DNA of 64,000 nucleotides from Bifidobacterium sp. ESL0690 (GCF_029392315.1 NZ_CP113939.1:1116001-1180000); one strand, 5' to 3'. Shown: positions 27,933-38,012, numbered from the stretch's first letter. Notes: generated from the letters alone by a model not told the origin. A program made the numbers and translations.

Positions 27933-29156
27933 ATGAAGATTGATTTGCTGACCCGCGAATATCCGCCGCATATCTACGGTGGTGCCGGCGTACATGTCGA
28001 GCAACTGTCGAAAGTGCTTGCGGAACGTGCCGAGGTGACGGTACGGGCTTTTGACGGGCCCAGAACACCCGACGAGATTCCGCAGGTGCCGGGTGGCAAT
28101 TTGCGTGTGGTCGGCTATGATGTGCCCGCCGAATTAGCACAGGATAATATGGCTCTGCAGACTTTTGGGGTGGATCTGCAAATGGCCAACGATGTTGACG
28201 GTGACATCGCCCATGCCCATACGTGGTATGCGTGCCTGGCCGGTCGCTTGGCCCAGCAGATGCACGATATCCCGCTCGTCGTCACCGCACACAGCCTTGA
28301 ACCGTTCCGTCCCTGGAAACGCGACCAGCTCGGCGGCGGCTACAACCTGAGCTCCTGGGCCGAACGCGACGCCTTCACCCATGCCGACCGCGTCATCGCG
28401 GTTTCGGAAGGAATGAAACAGGACATCCAGACGGCTTATCCGTCCATCGACCCGTCGAAAATTTCCGTGGTCCACAACGGTATCACTGTTGCCGATTTCG
28501 AGACTCCGAGCCCCGACGACCCCGGCTGGAAGGTATTCGAGCGCTACCACATCGACCGCAGCAAGCCCACACTGCTTTTCGTCGGCCGCGTCACGCGGCA
28601 GAAAGGCCTGCCGTATCTGTTGCAGGCTCTCCATCTGATCGACAAGGACATTCAGGTCGTTCTATGCGCCGGAGCCCCGGATACCGAGGAGCTTGGCGAC
28701 GAGGTGCGTTCCTCGTTTGCAGACTTGAAAGCCGAGCGCGGCAACGTCATCTGGATCGAGGCGATGCTCCCGCGGCCTGAGTTGAACGCCCTTGAACACG
28801 GCTGCAACGCTTTCGTCTGCCCGAGCATCTACGAGCCGCTCGGCATCGTCAACCTCGAGGCGATGGCCTGTGGCCTGCCGGTGGTCGCCAGCGCTACCGG
28901 CGGGATTCCGGAAGTCGTGGTCGATGGAGTCACCGGTTATCTCGTTCCGATAGAGCAGAAGCGCGACGGCAGCGGCACACCGTTGCATCCTGATGATTTC
29001 GTGCACGATATGGCAGCGGCCATCAACCGGCTCATGGAAAACCCGCAGCGGGCCAAGGAGATGGGCGAGGCTGGTTTCAAACGTGCCCGTGACGAGTTCA
29101 GCTGGGAACGCATCGCCGACGAGACCATGGCCGTGTATCGTCAGGTCCTGCGTTGA
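27933..29156 (+). CDS. glgA: Glycogen synthase, actinobacterial type (GT4)
   Basis: A 407-residue glycosyltransferase. It begins KIDLLTREYPPHIYGGAGVHVE and has the retaining GT-B signatures LFVGRVTRQKGLPYLL and SIYEPLGIVNLEAMACGLPVVAS. This type of enzyme was called GlgA and in some actinobacteria has been shown to make alpha-maltose-1-phosphate (GlgM) instead of extending glycogen with ADP-glucose; the sequence alone does not decide. ATG 27933 was chosen for family fit; a TTG at 27924 has better Shine-Dalgarno spacing (GAGG, 4 bases) and is a real alternative. Confidence 0.85.
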   Translation: MKIDLLTREYPPHIYGGAGVHVEQLSKVLAERAEVTVRAFDGPRTPDEIPQVPGGNLRVVGYDVPAELAQDNMALQTFGVDLQMANDVDGDIAHAHTWYACLAGRLAQQMHDIPLVVTAHSLEPFRPWKRDQLGGGYNLSSWAERDAFTHADRVIAVSEGMKQDIQTAYPSIDPSKISVVHNGITVADFETPSPDDPGWKVFERYHIDRSKPTLLFVGRVTRQKGLPYLLQALHLIDKDIQVVLCAGAPDTEELGDEVRSSFADLKAERGNVIWIEAMLPRPELNALEHGCNAFVCPSIYEPLGIVNLEAMACGLPVVASATGGIPEVVVDGVTGYLVPIEQKRDGSGTPLHPDDFVHDMAAAINRLMENPQRAKEMGEAGFKRARDEFSWERIADETMAVYRQVLR

Positions 29157-29280
29157 GAGACGTAAGATGTATTTGGTCTTATGGCTTGGAAATGTTAAGT
29201 TTGATAGTGCAGAAGGCATTGGTTTACCGCGTTTTGTCGCCAACCGCTGAACGCGCAAGGATAACCAGGAAAGGTACGAC

Positions 29281-29454
29281 ATGTTTCAATATGTGCTGTA
29301 CGCAATAATCGCTGTCGTTTTCATCGTGGCGACGGCCTTGTGCCTTTCCGCGAAGTTCGGCAAAGACAGGACGTTACATACCCTCAAAATCGTCGTCGGT
29401 TGCTGTCTCTATTTCCTCGCCGTGATCCTTTTGGTCGCCAGTTTCCTCACCTGA
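29281..29454 (+). CDS. Small two-helix membrane protein (57 residues)
   Basis: A short open frame with an excellent ribosome binding site (AGGAAAGG, 29267-29274, six bases before ATG). The protein has a hydrophobic helix at residues 4-24, a charged turn (KFGKDR) and a second helix at about 33-55. It is likely to be expressed as a small membrane protein. It lies alone between glgA and the ABC ATPase gene; function is unknown. Confidence 0.65.
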   Translation: MFQYVLYAIIAVVFIVATALCLSAKFGKDRTLHTLKIVVGCCLYFLAVILLVASFLT

Positions 29455-29591
29455 ATTTGTAATCGGGCCCTTCCGCGTCTTCTTCACAATATGGAATGAC
29501 GGCATTTTTGCCGACTATCCCGGATTAGTCTGTGAGAACGAAGGAAGAAATCGCGCAACAAAGCGCATGATCACGATGAGGGGAACAAAGA

Positions 29592-30452
29592 ATGGGCGAA
29601 GATGTTTCGGCGCTGAAACTGACCAATGTTGAATTTCGTAGGAACCGCCGCGTCATTCTCACTGACGTGAACCTCGATCTCAAGCGCGGCGAAAAATGGG
29701 TGCTTTTCGGCCCCAACGGCATCGGCAAGTCCAGCCTCGTGGCCATGATGGCGACCCGTGGGTTCCCTTCCGTTGGCACCGTCGATATCCTCGGCAATCG
29801 GCTTGGCAAGGTCAACGTCTTCTCCTACCGCAACCGCATCGGCCTGAGCTCTGCGGAATTGTCGCGTTCGTTCCCCAACGAGGAAGACCCGCTCGACGTC
29901 ATCTTGACGGCGCTGACCGCGACCACCGGTCGTTGGCGCGAACAGTTCACGCAGGCCGATTACGACAAAGCCCGTGGGTTCATGGCCATGTTCGGCATCG
30001 AATATCTCGAAGGCAAGCAGATGTTCAAGCTTTCGGAAGGCGAACGGACGCGTGTGTTGATTTGTCGGGCGCTGATGGGCGACCCCGATCTGCTGATTCT
30101 CGACGAACCGACTACCGGTCTCGATCTGGGTGGCCGCGAGTTGGCGTTGCGTGCGTTGAGCGATATCGGCCGGCACGACACCGATCGCACGGTGCTGTTG
30201 GTGACGCACCGTCTTGAGGAGATTCCGCAGGGCTTCGACCATGTCGCCATCATGGGACGCATGGCCGGCAACGAGACCGACGCCCATGCCGATAACGTCG
30301 CCGGTGCTGATCCACAGCCTGGCACCATCATCTATACCGGCGATCTCGAGCACGGCTTCACCGCCGAACGCCTGAGCCATATCTTCGGCCTGCCGCTCAA
30401 GGTGACCCACGATCAGGGCCGCTGGTCGGCCTACGCGATTGATGACGACTGA
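29592..30452 (+). CDS. ABC transporter ATP-binding protein, ModF/YlmA-like
   Basis: A 286-residue single ATPase domain: Walker A GPNGIGKSS, signature LSEGERTRVLICRAL, Walker B LLILDEPTTGLD and H-loop VTHRLEE. LSEG rather than LSGGQ and the wide insertion before the signature fit the single-gene ModF/YlmA group, which lacks a membrane partner. No permease is adjacent, so the protein may act on cytoplasmic complexes or pair with a distant permease. GAGGGGAAC lies in front of the ATG. Confidence 0.85.
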   Translation: MGEDVSALKLTNVEFRRNRRVILTDVNLDLKRGEKWVLFGPNGIGKSSLVAMMATRGFPSVGTVDILGNRLGKVNVFSYRNRIGLSSAELSRSFPNEEDPLDVILTALTATTGRWREQFTQADYDKARGFMAMFGIEYLEGKQMFKLSEGERTRVLICRALMGDPDLLILDEPTTGLDLGGRELALRALSDIGRHDTDRTVLLVTHRLEEIPQGFDHVAIMGRMAGNETDAHADNVAGADPQPGTIIYTGDLEHGFTAERLSHIFGLPLKVTHDQGRWSAYAIDDD

Positions 30453-30497
30453 TTCCGATAGCATTTTATTGCTGCAATAAAGAAGAAAGGGACAGCA

Positions 30498-31502
30498 ATG
30501 AAGGTTCTGCTATACAACATCCGTCCTGAGGGGCAGGATTACGTCGACGAATGGATGAAAAACCATCCTGAGGACGAACTGGTGACGACGCCGGACGACC
30601 TGACACTTGAGACCGTCGATATGGCCAAGGGCCACGGCTACGATGCTGTCAGCATGCAGCAGGTTCCCGATGTCGTCGAAGAAGAGATCTATCGGAAACT
30701 GATTGACTACGATATCCATCACATCGCGTTGCGAACCGTCGGTTTCGATATTCTCAATATGGATTACATCAAAAAGTATCATTTCCTGGTCACCCACACC
30801 CCGGCCTATTCACCGCGCGCGGTTGCCGAAAACACGCTTGCCTCAACCATGTACCTGCTGCGCCATTATGGCAAGATTCTTGGCAACGAGCGCAAATGCG
30901 ATTTCGTGCGCGTTTCCGAGGAAATGAGCGACGAAATCTACCATAAGACCGTCGGCATCATCGGCGTCGGCCGCATCGGTTCCGCGGTGGCCGAGCTCTT
31001 CCATGCCCTGGGCGCCACCGTCATTGGCAACGACTTGATTACCAACGCCGCCAACGACGCATTCCTCGAATACACCGATTTCGACACTGTGGTGCGCGAG
31101 GCCGATATCCTGACGCTGCACACCCCGCTTGAGCCGTACATGGTCGGCATGATCGGTGCCGATCAGTTCAAGATGATGAAGGACACGGCGTTCATCGTCA
31201 ACCAGGCGCGTGGCCCGTTGATCGACACGCAGGCTTTGGTCGCCGCACTCAAGAACCACGAGATCGCCGGCGCCGCCATCGACGTCTTCGCCGAGGAAAC
31301 CGGGCTTTTCATGAAGCGCTTCGACAACGAATCGCAGCTGCCGCAGTTCTATCGTGAACTTTCGGCGATGGACAACGTCATCATCACCCCGCATTCCGCC
31401 TTTTACACCAAGACTTCCGTGCGCAACATGGTCATGCACAGCATGACCGACGTCAAACGCGTCACCGAAGGCAAAGAGCCGGTCTACAAGCTGGACTACT
31501 GA
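30498..31502 (+). CDS. D-2-hydroxyacid (D-lactate) dehydrogenase
   Basis: A 334-residue NAD-dependent dehydrogenase. The nucleotide-binding motif is GVGRIGSAVAELF, and the catalytic Arg (VNQARGPLID), Glu (DVFAEETGLF) and His (ITPHSAFYT) are present. The sequence is closest in style to D-lactate dehydrogenases, which reduce pyruvate to D-lactate. Other D-2-hydroxyacids remain possible substrates. AAAGGGA precedes the ATG, and a clear terminator follows. Confidence 0.85.
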   Translation: MKVLLYNIRPEGQDYVDEWMKNHPEDELVTTPDDLTLETVDMAKGHGYDAVSMQQVPDVVEEEIYRKLIDYDIHHIALRTVGFDILNMDYIKKYHFLVTHTPAYSPRAVAENTLASTMYLLRHYGKILGNERKCDFVRVSEEMSDEIYHKTVGIIGVGRIGSAVAELFHALGATVIGNDLITNAANDAFLEYTDFDTVVREADILTLHTPLEPYMVGMIGADQFKMMKDTAFIVNQARGPLIDTQALVAALKNHEIAGAAIDVFAEETGLFMKRFDNESQLPQFYRELSAMDNVIITPHSAFYTKTSVRNMVMHSMTDVKRVTEGKEPVYKLDY

Positions 31503-31588
31503 GCTGTTTGCTTGATTGGTTTCGATCGTTGCCAAAGTCGTGAAACGGTTCGGACGCACAGGCGAAATTAGTTAAAAAATAATAAGGG

Positions 31589-31634
31589 ATCCAAGCGCAG
31601 TATCAAAGGATAGTTGCGTTTGGATTCTTTTTTA
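31589..31634 (+). terminator. Rho-independent terminator after D-lactate dehydrogenase gene
   Basis: ATCCAAGCGCA (31589-31599) pairs with TGCGTTTGGAT (31615-31625) with one G-U pair; a T run (TTTTTT) follows directly. Confidence 0.85.
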
Positions 31635-31753
31635 TTCTGCGTTATTATGCGTTCAATCCATCGAGACGGCGTGAGATTATAGGGCATAGTTAGTGTCGGT
31701 GCAGAGCTTTGCCTGTCATCGATTTATGTATTACGTAATGATGGGAAGTGGGT

Positions 31754-32953
31754 ATGCCAAGACGCGGAGCGCTGCAAGCGGGGGAGAAAGTCCAGTTCAC
31801 GGATCGCAAGGGCAAGAAGATCACCGACCAGCTTGTGTCCGGCGGCTCCACCCAGACCGACCACGGCATCATCCTGCACGATGACGTTATCGGCTCGACT
31901 GAAGGCATTGTTGTCACTACTGTGACTTCCAAACGCGAAGCGCAGATAACTGGCGGCACACCCAGCCATGACAAGCCGAAACCATGGAAGGCGGCGCGTG
32001 CCATAGGTGGCTGGGATTACGCGGTCATGCGGCCGAGGCTCACGGATTACGTGCTTTCCATGCCGCGAGGTGCGCAGATTATGTATCCGAAAGACATCGC
32101 CCAGGTCATTCAGCTTGGTGATATCCGCAGTGGGCTTAATGTGCTGGAATCCGGTGCCGGAAGTGGTGCGATGAGCCTCAACCTGCTGGACGCCGTAGGG
32201 GAGACCGGTCACTTGACCACCATCGAGATGCGTCCCGAATTCGCCAAGATAGCCGAGGCCAACGCGACGCTCTATTACGGCAATTGCCCAGAATGGTGGG
32301 ATTTGCTGACCGGCGATTTCGACACGGTTGCCACTGGGCTTGCGCAAAGTATCGAGACCCGCAGCAGTGCCGTTGGCGACGGGGCTGTGGCTTCATCTGG
32401 GTTGTCGAAAGATGAGACTGACGACAAGAAAGCCATATCATCGGAATCGAATAATGGTTCGACGACGGATTCAATGCCATCAGCTGTTATGCCGTTCGAC
32501 CGAATCGTTCTCGACATGCTCGACCCGTGGAACCGGCTCGAACAGGCCTATCGTGTCATCGCCCCTGGTGGCGTGCTCATCGCCTACATCACCACGACCA
32601 CGCAGATGTCGCGCTTCTGCGAGGCGTTGCGCGAAGCCAGTTGCTGGACGGAACCGGAAGTACAGGAGACCTTCGAACGTACATGGAAGGCGCAGGGCCT
32701 CGCCGTGCGCCCCGACCACCAGATGATCGGTCATACCGGTTTCCTCGTCGTCACCCGTGCGATGGCCCCTGGCTTTGAAGCGCTCCGCAAGCGTGACCGC
32801 GCCACCAAAGACACCGTCACCGATATCGATTCCCTCACCGAAGAACAGCAGGCCGAGCGCCTTGCCGATCTGGAACTCCGCGACATCAGCGACCGCAAGC
32901 TGCGCAAGGTCCTGCGCGACCTTGGCGATCAGTTGCATAGAATCTCTTCTTAA
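31754..32953 (+). CDS. trmI: tRNA (adenine-58-N1)-methyltransferase
   Basis: A 399-residue SAM-dependent enzyme that methylates A58 of tRNA. An N-terminal beta-barrel is followed by the SAM motif VLESGAGSGAMSLNL near residue 132 and the catalytic-region motif DRIVLDMLDPW near residue 248. Residues about 192-244 form a Ser/Asp-rich low-complexity insertion (starting SIETRSSA) that interrupts the domain and makes the protein longer than usual. ATG 31754 was chosen over an in-frame GTG at 31748. Confidence 0.88.
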   Translation: MPRRGALQAGEKVQFTDRKGKKITDQLVSGGSTQTDHGIILHDDVIGSTEGIVVTTVTSKREAQITGGTPSHDKPKPWKAARAIGGWDYAVMRPRLTDYVLSMPRGAQIMYPKDIAQVIQLGDIRSGLNVLESGAGSGAMSLNLLDAVGETGHLTTIEMRPEFAKIAEANATLYYGNCPEWWDLLTGDFDTVATGLAQSIETRSSAVGDGAVASSGLSKDETDDKKAISSESNNGSTTDSMPSAVMPFDRIVLDMLDPWNRLEQAYRVIAPGGVLIAYITTTTQMSRFCEALREASCWTEPEVQETFERTWKAQGLAVRPDHQMIGHTGFLVVTRAMAPGFEALRKRDRATKDTVTDIDSLTEEQQAERLADLELRDISDRKLRKVLRDLGDQLHRISS

Positions 32954-33023
32954 TATTAATGTTTATTGGTTAAATGAAATAAATAATTTTTTTAGGCAAA
33001 GTAATTTTGTGAAAGCGTATATT

Positions 33024-33878
33024 ATGTTTTTTGATTTTATTGATACTTCTTCAAAAATAATTGTTCAATGTCCTGATAATTCTTTGTCTACTTCTACTTG
33101 GATTGCTGCTCTTTCATTAATTCTTTCAGTTATATCTTTTTGTCTTACCTATTCAAAAAATTCTAAAATGTTAAAATTACAAAATGAAACTTATTGGGAT
33201 TCACAAATGCCTTCTATAGCAGCTGAAGCAAAATGTGAAGATATATATATTTATAGACAAATTAGTGATAATTATTGCTGTTGGGTTCCTGCGCTGGATC
33301 GGAGATATGATGGACGTCAATTGCCTGAGCAGAACTGTTATTTTGGTACTACTAAGAAACGTTACAAAATTCGTTTTTCGATAAAAATTAAAAACGCCTC
33401 AAACAACGCAGGAATCATTAGCTTTTCGAATATGCCTTGTGATTGGCAAGTTGAAGAATCCGATAATGAATATGTTAATTTTGATACGTACTCTATTAAA
33501 ATAGATTCAAATTCCACAAAAAGTATAAATATCTGTCAAGAAATTACGTCACCTAAAACAGAACAGAACAGTGCCTTAAGTCTTGATATCAGAGTTCAAA
33601 ATCTCTTGCAGAATACTTCATATATTTATCATTTATGTACATCCTCTATTGAATGGTTTAAATATCAGAATTGGTATCAATTCAAGGAAGAGAATAAAGA
33701 TGCTTTTATAAACGGGGATAGTTTGATGGTTTCTTCAAGGTATTGGCTCGATGACGCACCTAGAACAAAACAAGTTTGTATTTGTACTCCACCAGTTCCA
33801 GAAGATAGAAAAAAGTGTTTTGCTACAATGAATAAGCGGATTTATCCAGGTGAAAGAAAGTTTTTTAAAAAAAGATAA
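33024..33878 (+). CDS. AT-rich orphan membrane-anchored protein
   Basis: A protein of about 284 residues without recognised family. Near the N-terminus is one membrane helix (TWIAALSLILSVISFCLTY, about residues 26-45), followed by a soluble region with many Tyr, Ser, Asn and Cys; the C-terminus is basic (ERKFFKKR). Base composition is strongly AT-rich compared with both neighbours, which suggests horizontal transfer. ATG 33024 has GAAAG eight bases upstream; a GTG at 33009 is an alternative. The gene lies between trmI and metE and carries no transposase. Confidence 0.6.
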   Translation: MFFDFIDTSSKIIVQCPDNSLSTSTWIAALSLILSVISFCLTYSKNSKMLKLQNETYWDSQMPSIAAEAKCEDIYIYRQISDNYCCWVPALDRRYDGRQLPEQNCYFGTTKKRYKIRFSIKIKNASNNAGIISFSNMPCDWQVEESDNEYVNFDTYSIKIDSNSTKSINICQEITSPKTEQNSALSLDIRVQNLLQNTSYIYHLCTSSIEWFKYQNWYQFKEENKDAFINGDSLMVSSRYWLDDAPRTKQVCICTPPVPEDRKKCFATMNKRIYPGERKFFKKR

Positions 33879-34008
33879 TTACTTATATACAAAATCAAAG
33901 ATTCAAATATAATTTTATTTTATAACGACACCTTAAGTGGCTTGATGCCCTTTGAACGGGATTTTTTGGTAAGATTTCGATAGTCGTCTGTCAACTTCTG
34001 GAGGAATT

Positions 34009-36348
34009 ATGTCTGCTCTCACATCCGTTTCCGGCTTCCCGCGCATCGGGCGCGACCGCGAATTAAAAAAGGTCATCGAAGGCTACTGGAAAGGCAAATC
34101 CAGCCTCGACGACGTGCGCGCGACCGGCAAGCAGCTGCGTGCCGAGCATTGGAAGCTGCAGGCCGACGCAGGCGTCGATCTCATTCCGAGCAATGATTTC
34201 AGCTATTACGACCAGATACTCGACACCGCCATCCTCCTGAACGTGATTCCGGAACGTTACCGCCGTCTCTCCTTCGAGAACGCCGAGGATACGCTGTTCG
34301 CAATGGGCCGCGGCTATCAGGGGCCGGAAGGCGACGTTACCGCGCTGCCGATGAAGAAGTGGTTCACCACCAATTATCATTATCTGGTTCCCGAAATCGA
34401 CGCATCGGCCGAAATCAAGCTCAATTCCACCAAGCCGTTCGACGAATTCAACGAGGCCAAGGCCCAAGGCATCCTGACCAAGCCGGTGCTGATCGGCCCG
34501 TACACCTTCCTCAAGCTGGCCCGCAATCCACAGGCCGAAGAGCTGGAACTCGACCGTGGCCTGGTTGACGCGGTTTCCGGTGTCTACGCCCAAATCCTCC
34601 GCAAGTTTGCCGAGCTCGGCGCGCAGTGGGTGCAGTTCGACGAACCTTACTTGGTACTTGACAAAGAGAAGGGCGATACTGAACTTTTCAAGACGCTCTA
34701 TTCCGCTATTCTGCCGGCACGTTCCGGCGCCGACGGCAAGAACGTCAAGGTGCTGCTCAATACCTACTTCGGCAACATCGCCGATATCTACGAGACCGTG
34801 AACTCCTTCGGATTCGACGGTGTCGGTCTTGACCTCATTGAAGGACGCGATGAGAACCTCGCCGCCATCGAAAAGTACGGTGTCGCCGAGAACACCACGG
34901 TTTTCGCAGGTGTCATCAACGGTCGCAACATCTGGCGCAACAACTACGCGCAAAGCCTTGGCCTGATCGACGCTTTGAAGACCAAGACCGACAACGTCGC
35001 GGTTTCCACTGCTTCGTCGCTGCTGCACGTGCCGTTCAGCACGGAAGGGGAGACCGGCCTGAAGCCGGAAGTGCTCAAGCATTTTGCCTTCGCCGTAGAA
35101 AAGCTCGGCGAGCTGGTCGATGTCGCCAAGTTGGCCGATGACGACGATACGTTGCGCAAGGAATCGCAGACATTGGCAGCCAACCAGGCGCTTTTCGACG
35201 GCAGCCGTGTGGCGCCTGATCAGGCCGTGGCCCAGCGTCTCTCGTCTTTGACCGACAAGGACTTCGTGCGTCAGCCGGTCCGCGCCGAGCGCCGCAAGCT
35301 GCAGCACGAGGAACTGAACCTGCCGGAACTGCCGACCACCACCATCGGCTCCTTCCCGCAAACCCGCGAGATTCGCTCGATGCGTGCCAAGGCTCGCAAG
35401 GGTGAAATCGATCAGAAGACGTATGACGATTTTATCGCCGGCCAGATTGATCAGGTCATCGCTCATCAGGAGCAGATTGGACTCGACGTGCTGGTTCACG
35501 GCGAATTCGAGCGCAACGATATGGTCGAATACTTCGGCCAGCACCTGAATGGTTATCTCTTCACGAAGAACGCATGGGTACAGTCCTACGGCACCCGCTG
35601 CGTCAAGCCTCCAATCGTCTGGGGTGACGTTTCGCGCGCCGAGCCGATTACGGTGCGCTGGAGCAAGTATGCGCAGAGCCGCACCAAGCACGTCGTCAAG
35701 GGCATGCTCACCGGCCCGGTCACCATCCTCAACTGGTCCTGGCCGCGCGAGGACATCAGCAACGAACTGCAGACCCAGCAGCTGGCCCTTGCCATCCGCG
35801 ACGAGGTGCTCGACCTCGAGGCCGCCGGCATCAAGGTCATCCAGATCGACGAGGCCGCGCTGCGTGAGAAGCTGCCGTTGCGCCGCTCCGACTGGCACAA
35901 GAAGTACCTCGACTGGGCGATTCCCGCCTTCCGCCTGGTGCATTCCGCCGTCAAGCCGACCACACAGATTCACACCCATATGTGCTACTCCGAGTTCAAC
36001 GACATCATCAAGGACATCGACAACATGGATGCCGACGTGATTTCCTTCGAAGCTTCCCGTGGTGATCTCGTCGTGCTCGACGCCATCCATGACGCACACT
36101 TCGAAACTGAGGTGGGCCCAGGTGTCTACGACATCCATTCGCCGCGTATCCCGTCCACGAAGGAACTGGTTGACCGCATCCATGCCATCTTGAAGAAGGC
36201 TGACCCGAGCCGCGTATGGATTAACCCTGACTGTGGACTCAAGACCCGCGGCAACGAGGAGACCTGGCCGAGCCTCGAGCATATGGTCGAGGCCGCCAAG
36301 ACCGTTCGCGCCGAACTTGCGAACGATTCGCAGGCCTCGCGTAACTAA
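34009..36348 (+). CDS. metE: Cobalamin-independent methionine synthase
   Basis: A 779-residue enzyme that methylates homocysteine from 5-methyltetrahydropteroyl-tri-L-glutamate. It begins with the family sequence [15 protein letters not shown] and contains [13 protein letters not shown]; the zinc ligands include the [10 protein letters not shown] (His and Cys) motif and the Cys of [19 protein letters not shown] lies just before the ATG. A strong hairpin separates it from metF, the source of its methyl donor. Confidence 0.95.
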   Translation: MSALTSVSGFPRIGRDRELKKVIEGYWKGKSSLDDVRATGKQLRAEHWKLQADAGVDLIPSNDFSYYDQILDTAILLNVIPERYRRLSFENAEDTLFAMGRGYQGPEGDVTALPMKKWFTTNYHYLVPEIDASAEIKLNSTKPFDEFNEAKAQGILTKPVLIGPYTFLKLARNPQAEELELDRGLVDAVSGVYAQILRKFAELGAQWVQFDEPYLVLDKEKGDTELFKTLYSAILPARSGADGKNVKVLLNTYFGNIADIYETVNSFGFDGVGLDLIEGRDENLAAIEKYGVAENTTVFAGVINGRNIWRNNYAQSLGLIDALKTKTDNVAVSTASSLLHVPFSTEGETGLKPEVLKHFAFAVEKLGELVDVAKLADDDDTLRKESQTLAANQALFDGSRVAPDQAVAQRLSSLTDKDFVRQPVRAERRKLQHEELNLPELPTTTIGSFPQTREIRSMRAKARKGEIDQKTYDDFIAGQIDQVIAHQEQIGLDVLVHGEFERNDMVEYFGQHLNGYLFTKNAWVQSYGTRCVKPPIVWGDVSRAEPITVRWSKYAQSRTKHVVKGMLTGPVTILNWSWPREDISNELQTQQLALAIRDEVLDLEAAGIKVIQIDEAALREKLPLRRSDWHKKYLDWAIPAFRLVHSAVKPTTQIHTHMCYSEFNDIIKDIDNMDADVISFEASRGDLVVLDAIHDAHFETEVGPGVYDIHSPRIPSTKELVDRIHAILKKADPSRVWINPDCGLKTRGNEETWPSLEHMVEAAKTVRAELANDSQASRN

Positions 36349-36368
36349 GTAATCATCAGTACTATTAG

Positions 36369-36411
36369 CGTGTGGCCGACATCAATCAGAAGCAATGATG
36401 CCGGCCACACG
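36369..36411 (+). terminator. Hairpin between metE and metF
   Basis: CGTGTGGCCGACATCA (36369-36384) and TGATGCCGGCCACACG (36396-36411) pair over 16 bp with one mismatch and an 11-base loop. It lies ten bases before the metF Shine-Dalgarno sequence and lacks a T run, so it may reduce metF transcription or protect the mRNA end. Confidence 0.6.
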
Positions 36412-36431
36412 ATTTGTCACAGGAGACAGCC

Positions 36432-37283
36432 ATGCATTCGCCGATTTTCTCGCTTGAGGTATTCCCGCCAAAGCCACATTCCCCGGTAGGCGCCATCTAT
36501 GATGCCTTGGATGGGCTTCAGGGTTTGAACCCCGATTTCATTTCTGTCACCTACCGTCACGGCACCCATGCCGACCGGGTCAAGACCGCGAGAATAGCGC
36601 ATGCCATCAATTATGACTATCACATCCCAGTTGTCGCTCACCTGACCGCACTGTATAGCAGCAAAGCAACGGTTGACGAAGCTTTGGATCTCTACCGCGA
36701 GGCCGGCGTGTTTGGAGTCTTGGCGTTGAGAGGCGATTACGTCGAAGGCAACGAGCCGTGCGGAGACTTTGAACATGCCAGTGATTTGGCTTCTTACATC
36801 CGCGAGCACGATCCCGATATGCAGATCATGGGGGCCTGTTACCCGGAATGTCACCTCGAATCCCCGTGTCTGGAGGATGACGTTGACAACCTCAAAAAGA
36901 AAGTGGATGCTGGCGTGACCCATCTCATCACGCAGCTTTTCTACGACAACAACGATTTCTATCGTTTCCTCGATCTCGCGCGCTCCAAAGGCATCGACGT
37001 GCCGATCGAGGCCGGAATCATGCCCTTGCGCAGTGTCAAATCGGTCAACAACATGACCAAACGCAACGGTTCCAAGATTCCTTCGGCTTTGCAACGCATC
37101 GTCGATAAGTGGGGTGACGATTTGCCCTGCCTGCAACAGGCCGGCATCAATTACGCTTCCGAACAGATTTCCGATCTGGTGGCGCACGGCGTCGATGGCA
37201 TCCATCTCTATACGATGAATCGTGCCGCACTGGCCCGCCGAATCTGGGCCAACGTGGAGTCGCTATTCACCGTTCAGGAATAA
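36432..37283 (+). CDS. metF: Methylenetetrahydrofolate reductase
   Basis: A 283-residue flavoenzyme that supplies 5-methyl-THF to MetE. The N-terminal FSLEVFPPK motif with the catalytic Glu, VTYRHGT, LALRGD and the TQLFYDNNDFYRF segment are typical. ATG 36432 is preceded by AGGAGA (36421-36426); the upstream TTG would extend past this site. It lies close after metE and probably shares its operon. Confidence 0.93.
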   Translation: MHSPIFSLEVFPPKPHSPVGAIYDALDGLQGLNPDFISVTYRHGTHADRVKTARIAHAINYDYHIPVVAHLTALYSSKATVDEALDLYREAGVFGVLALRGDYVEGNEPCGDFEHASDLASYIREHDPDMQIMGACYPECHLESPCLEDDVDNLKKKVDAGVTHLITQLFYDNNDFYRFLDLARSKGIDVPIEAGIMPLRSVKSVNNMTKRNGSKIPSALQRIVDKWGDDLPCLQQAGINYASEQISDLVAHGVDGIHLYTMNRAALARRIWANVESLFTVQE

Positions 37284-37430
37284 TAGAATAAAGGTACAGA
37301 GGTTACTGAATCTCTATCTGGTAAACCAAGCCACAAAGCGGCATTGCATGCTTTAAGTGCGATGAAAAATATCGTAATGTAAATTTAATGTCAAGACGAC
37401 AAGCCGACTATGACATACCCGCTGCGAAAA

Positions 37431-37805
37431 TTAGTGGGTATGCTTGCGCTTCTTGCTGTTCTTCTTTTTCGGCTTTTGATTTTGTGCAGGCCGCGGCTTC
37501 GGTTTCTCTTCCTTTTTCGGCTGGAGTATCGGAAACATCGCGATAAGCATTTGGTGGAGTGCAGGTATTTTGGCCAGTGCGAATCCGGCGATGGCGGCGA
37601 TGATGATTGACCAGGAAGAGATGTTGAGTTTGAAATACATCAGGAGGAAGAACACGACAATGAGGATGATGCCGGCCCATTGTTGCACGCGATTCTGTTG
37701 CTCGCTCAATTTGCTGGTGAACGCCGGCATGGCTCCGACGAAAAGCCCGGCCGCCAATCCCGCAATGCCCACAATAATCGCAACAACGATGTCGATGGTT
37801 CCCAA
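37431..37805 (-). CDS. Small membrane protein with polybasic tail, TTG start
   Basis: A 124-residue protein with three hydrophobic helices in the first 90 residues and a C-terminal tail of Lys, Arg, Pro and Gln (KKEEKPKPRP, then KKKNSKKRK). The start is TTG at 37805, six bases after AGGAG; no ATG is available nearby. Function is unknown. The tail may bind nucleic acid or anionic lipid. It is divergent from glnE. Confidence 0.65.
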   Translation of the reverse strand: MGTIDIVVAIIVGIAGLAAGLFVGAMPAFTSKLSEQQNRVQQWAGIILIVVFFLLMYFKLNISSWSIIIAAIAGFALAKIPALHQMLIAMFPILQPKKEEKPKPRPAQNQKPKKKNSKKRKHTH

Positions 37806-37937
37806 TGTTCTCTCCTGTATAAATTTTCGTTATTTATAGGATAACCGATATTCTGCCCAACGCCTGCTAATATCGTTGCTGCGGTTTCAGAATAGACGGT
37901 GATGAAATTGATAGCTGTGTGTGACGCGCGTGGGACG

Positions 37938-37954
37938 TTTGGCAAAGTGCCAAA
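37938..37954. promoter_or_regulatory. Operator-like palindrome upstream of glnE
   Basis: TTTGGCA, AAG, TGCCAAA: a perfect 7-bp inverted repeat in the region divergent between glnE and the small membrane protein. The element CAAAGTGC occurs twice here in tandem. Confidence 0.35.
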
Positions 37955-38012
37955 GTGCAACCCGATTACGGCTGGTGTACGTTCGAAGTGTGGGTTGTTG
38001 TAGATTGGAACC

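Noticed and set aside
32757..33023. Upstream extension of the AT-rich gene into trmI
   Set aside because: The extension is a shifted-frame reading of trmI, with GC-rich codons and a sharp change in composition at the trmI stop.
34063..36282. A 739-codon open frame on the minus strand opposite metE
   Set aside because: It is a shadow of metE caused by high GC at third positions; no domain is visible.
37431..37805. A plus-strand frame over the polybasic membrane-protein gene
   Set aside because: The minus-strand gene has three membrane helices and a good Shine-Dalgarno sequence with TTG; the plus-strand frame has neither.
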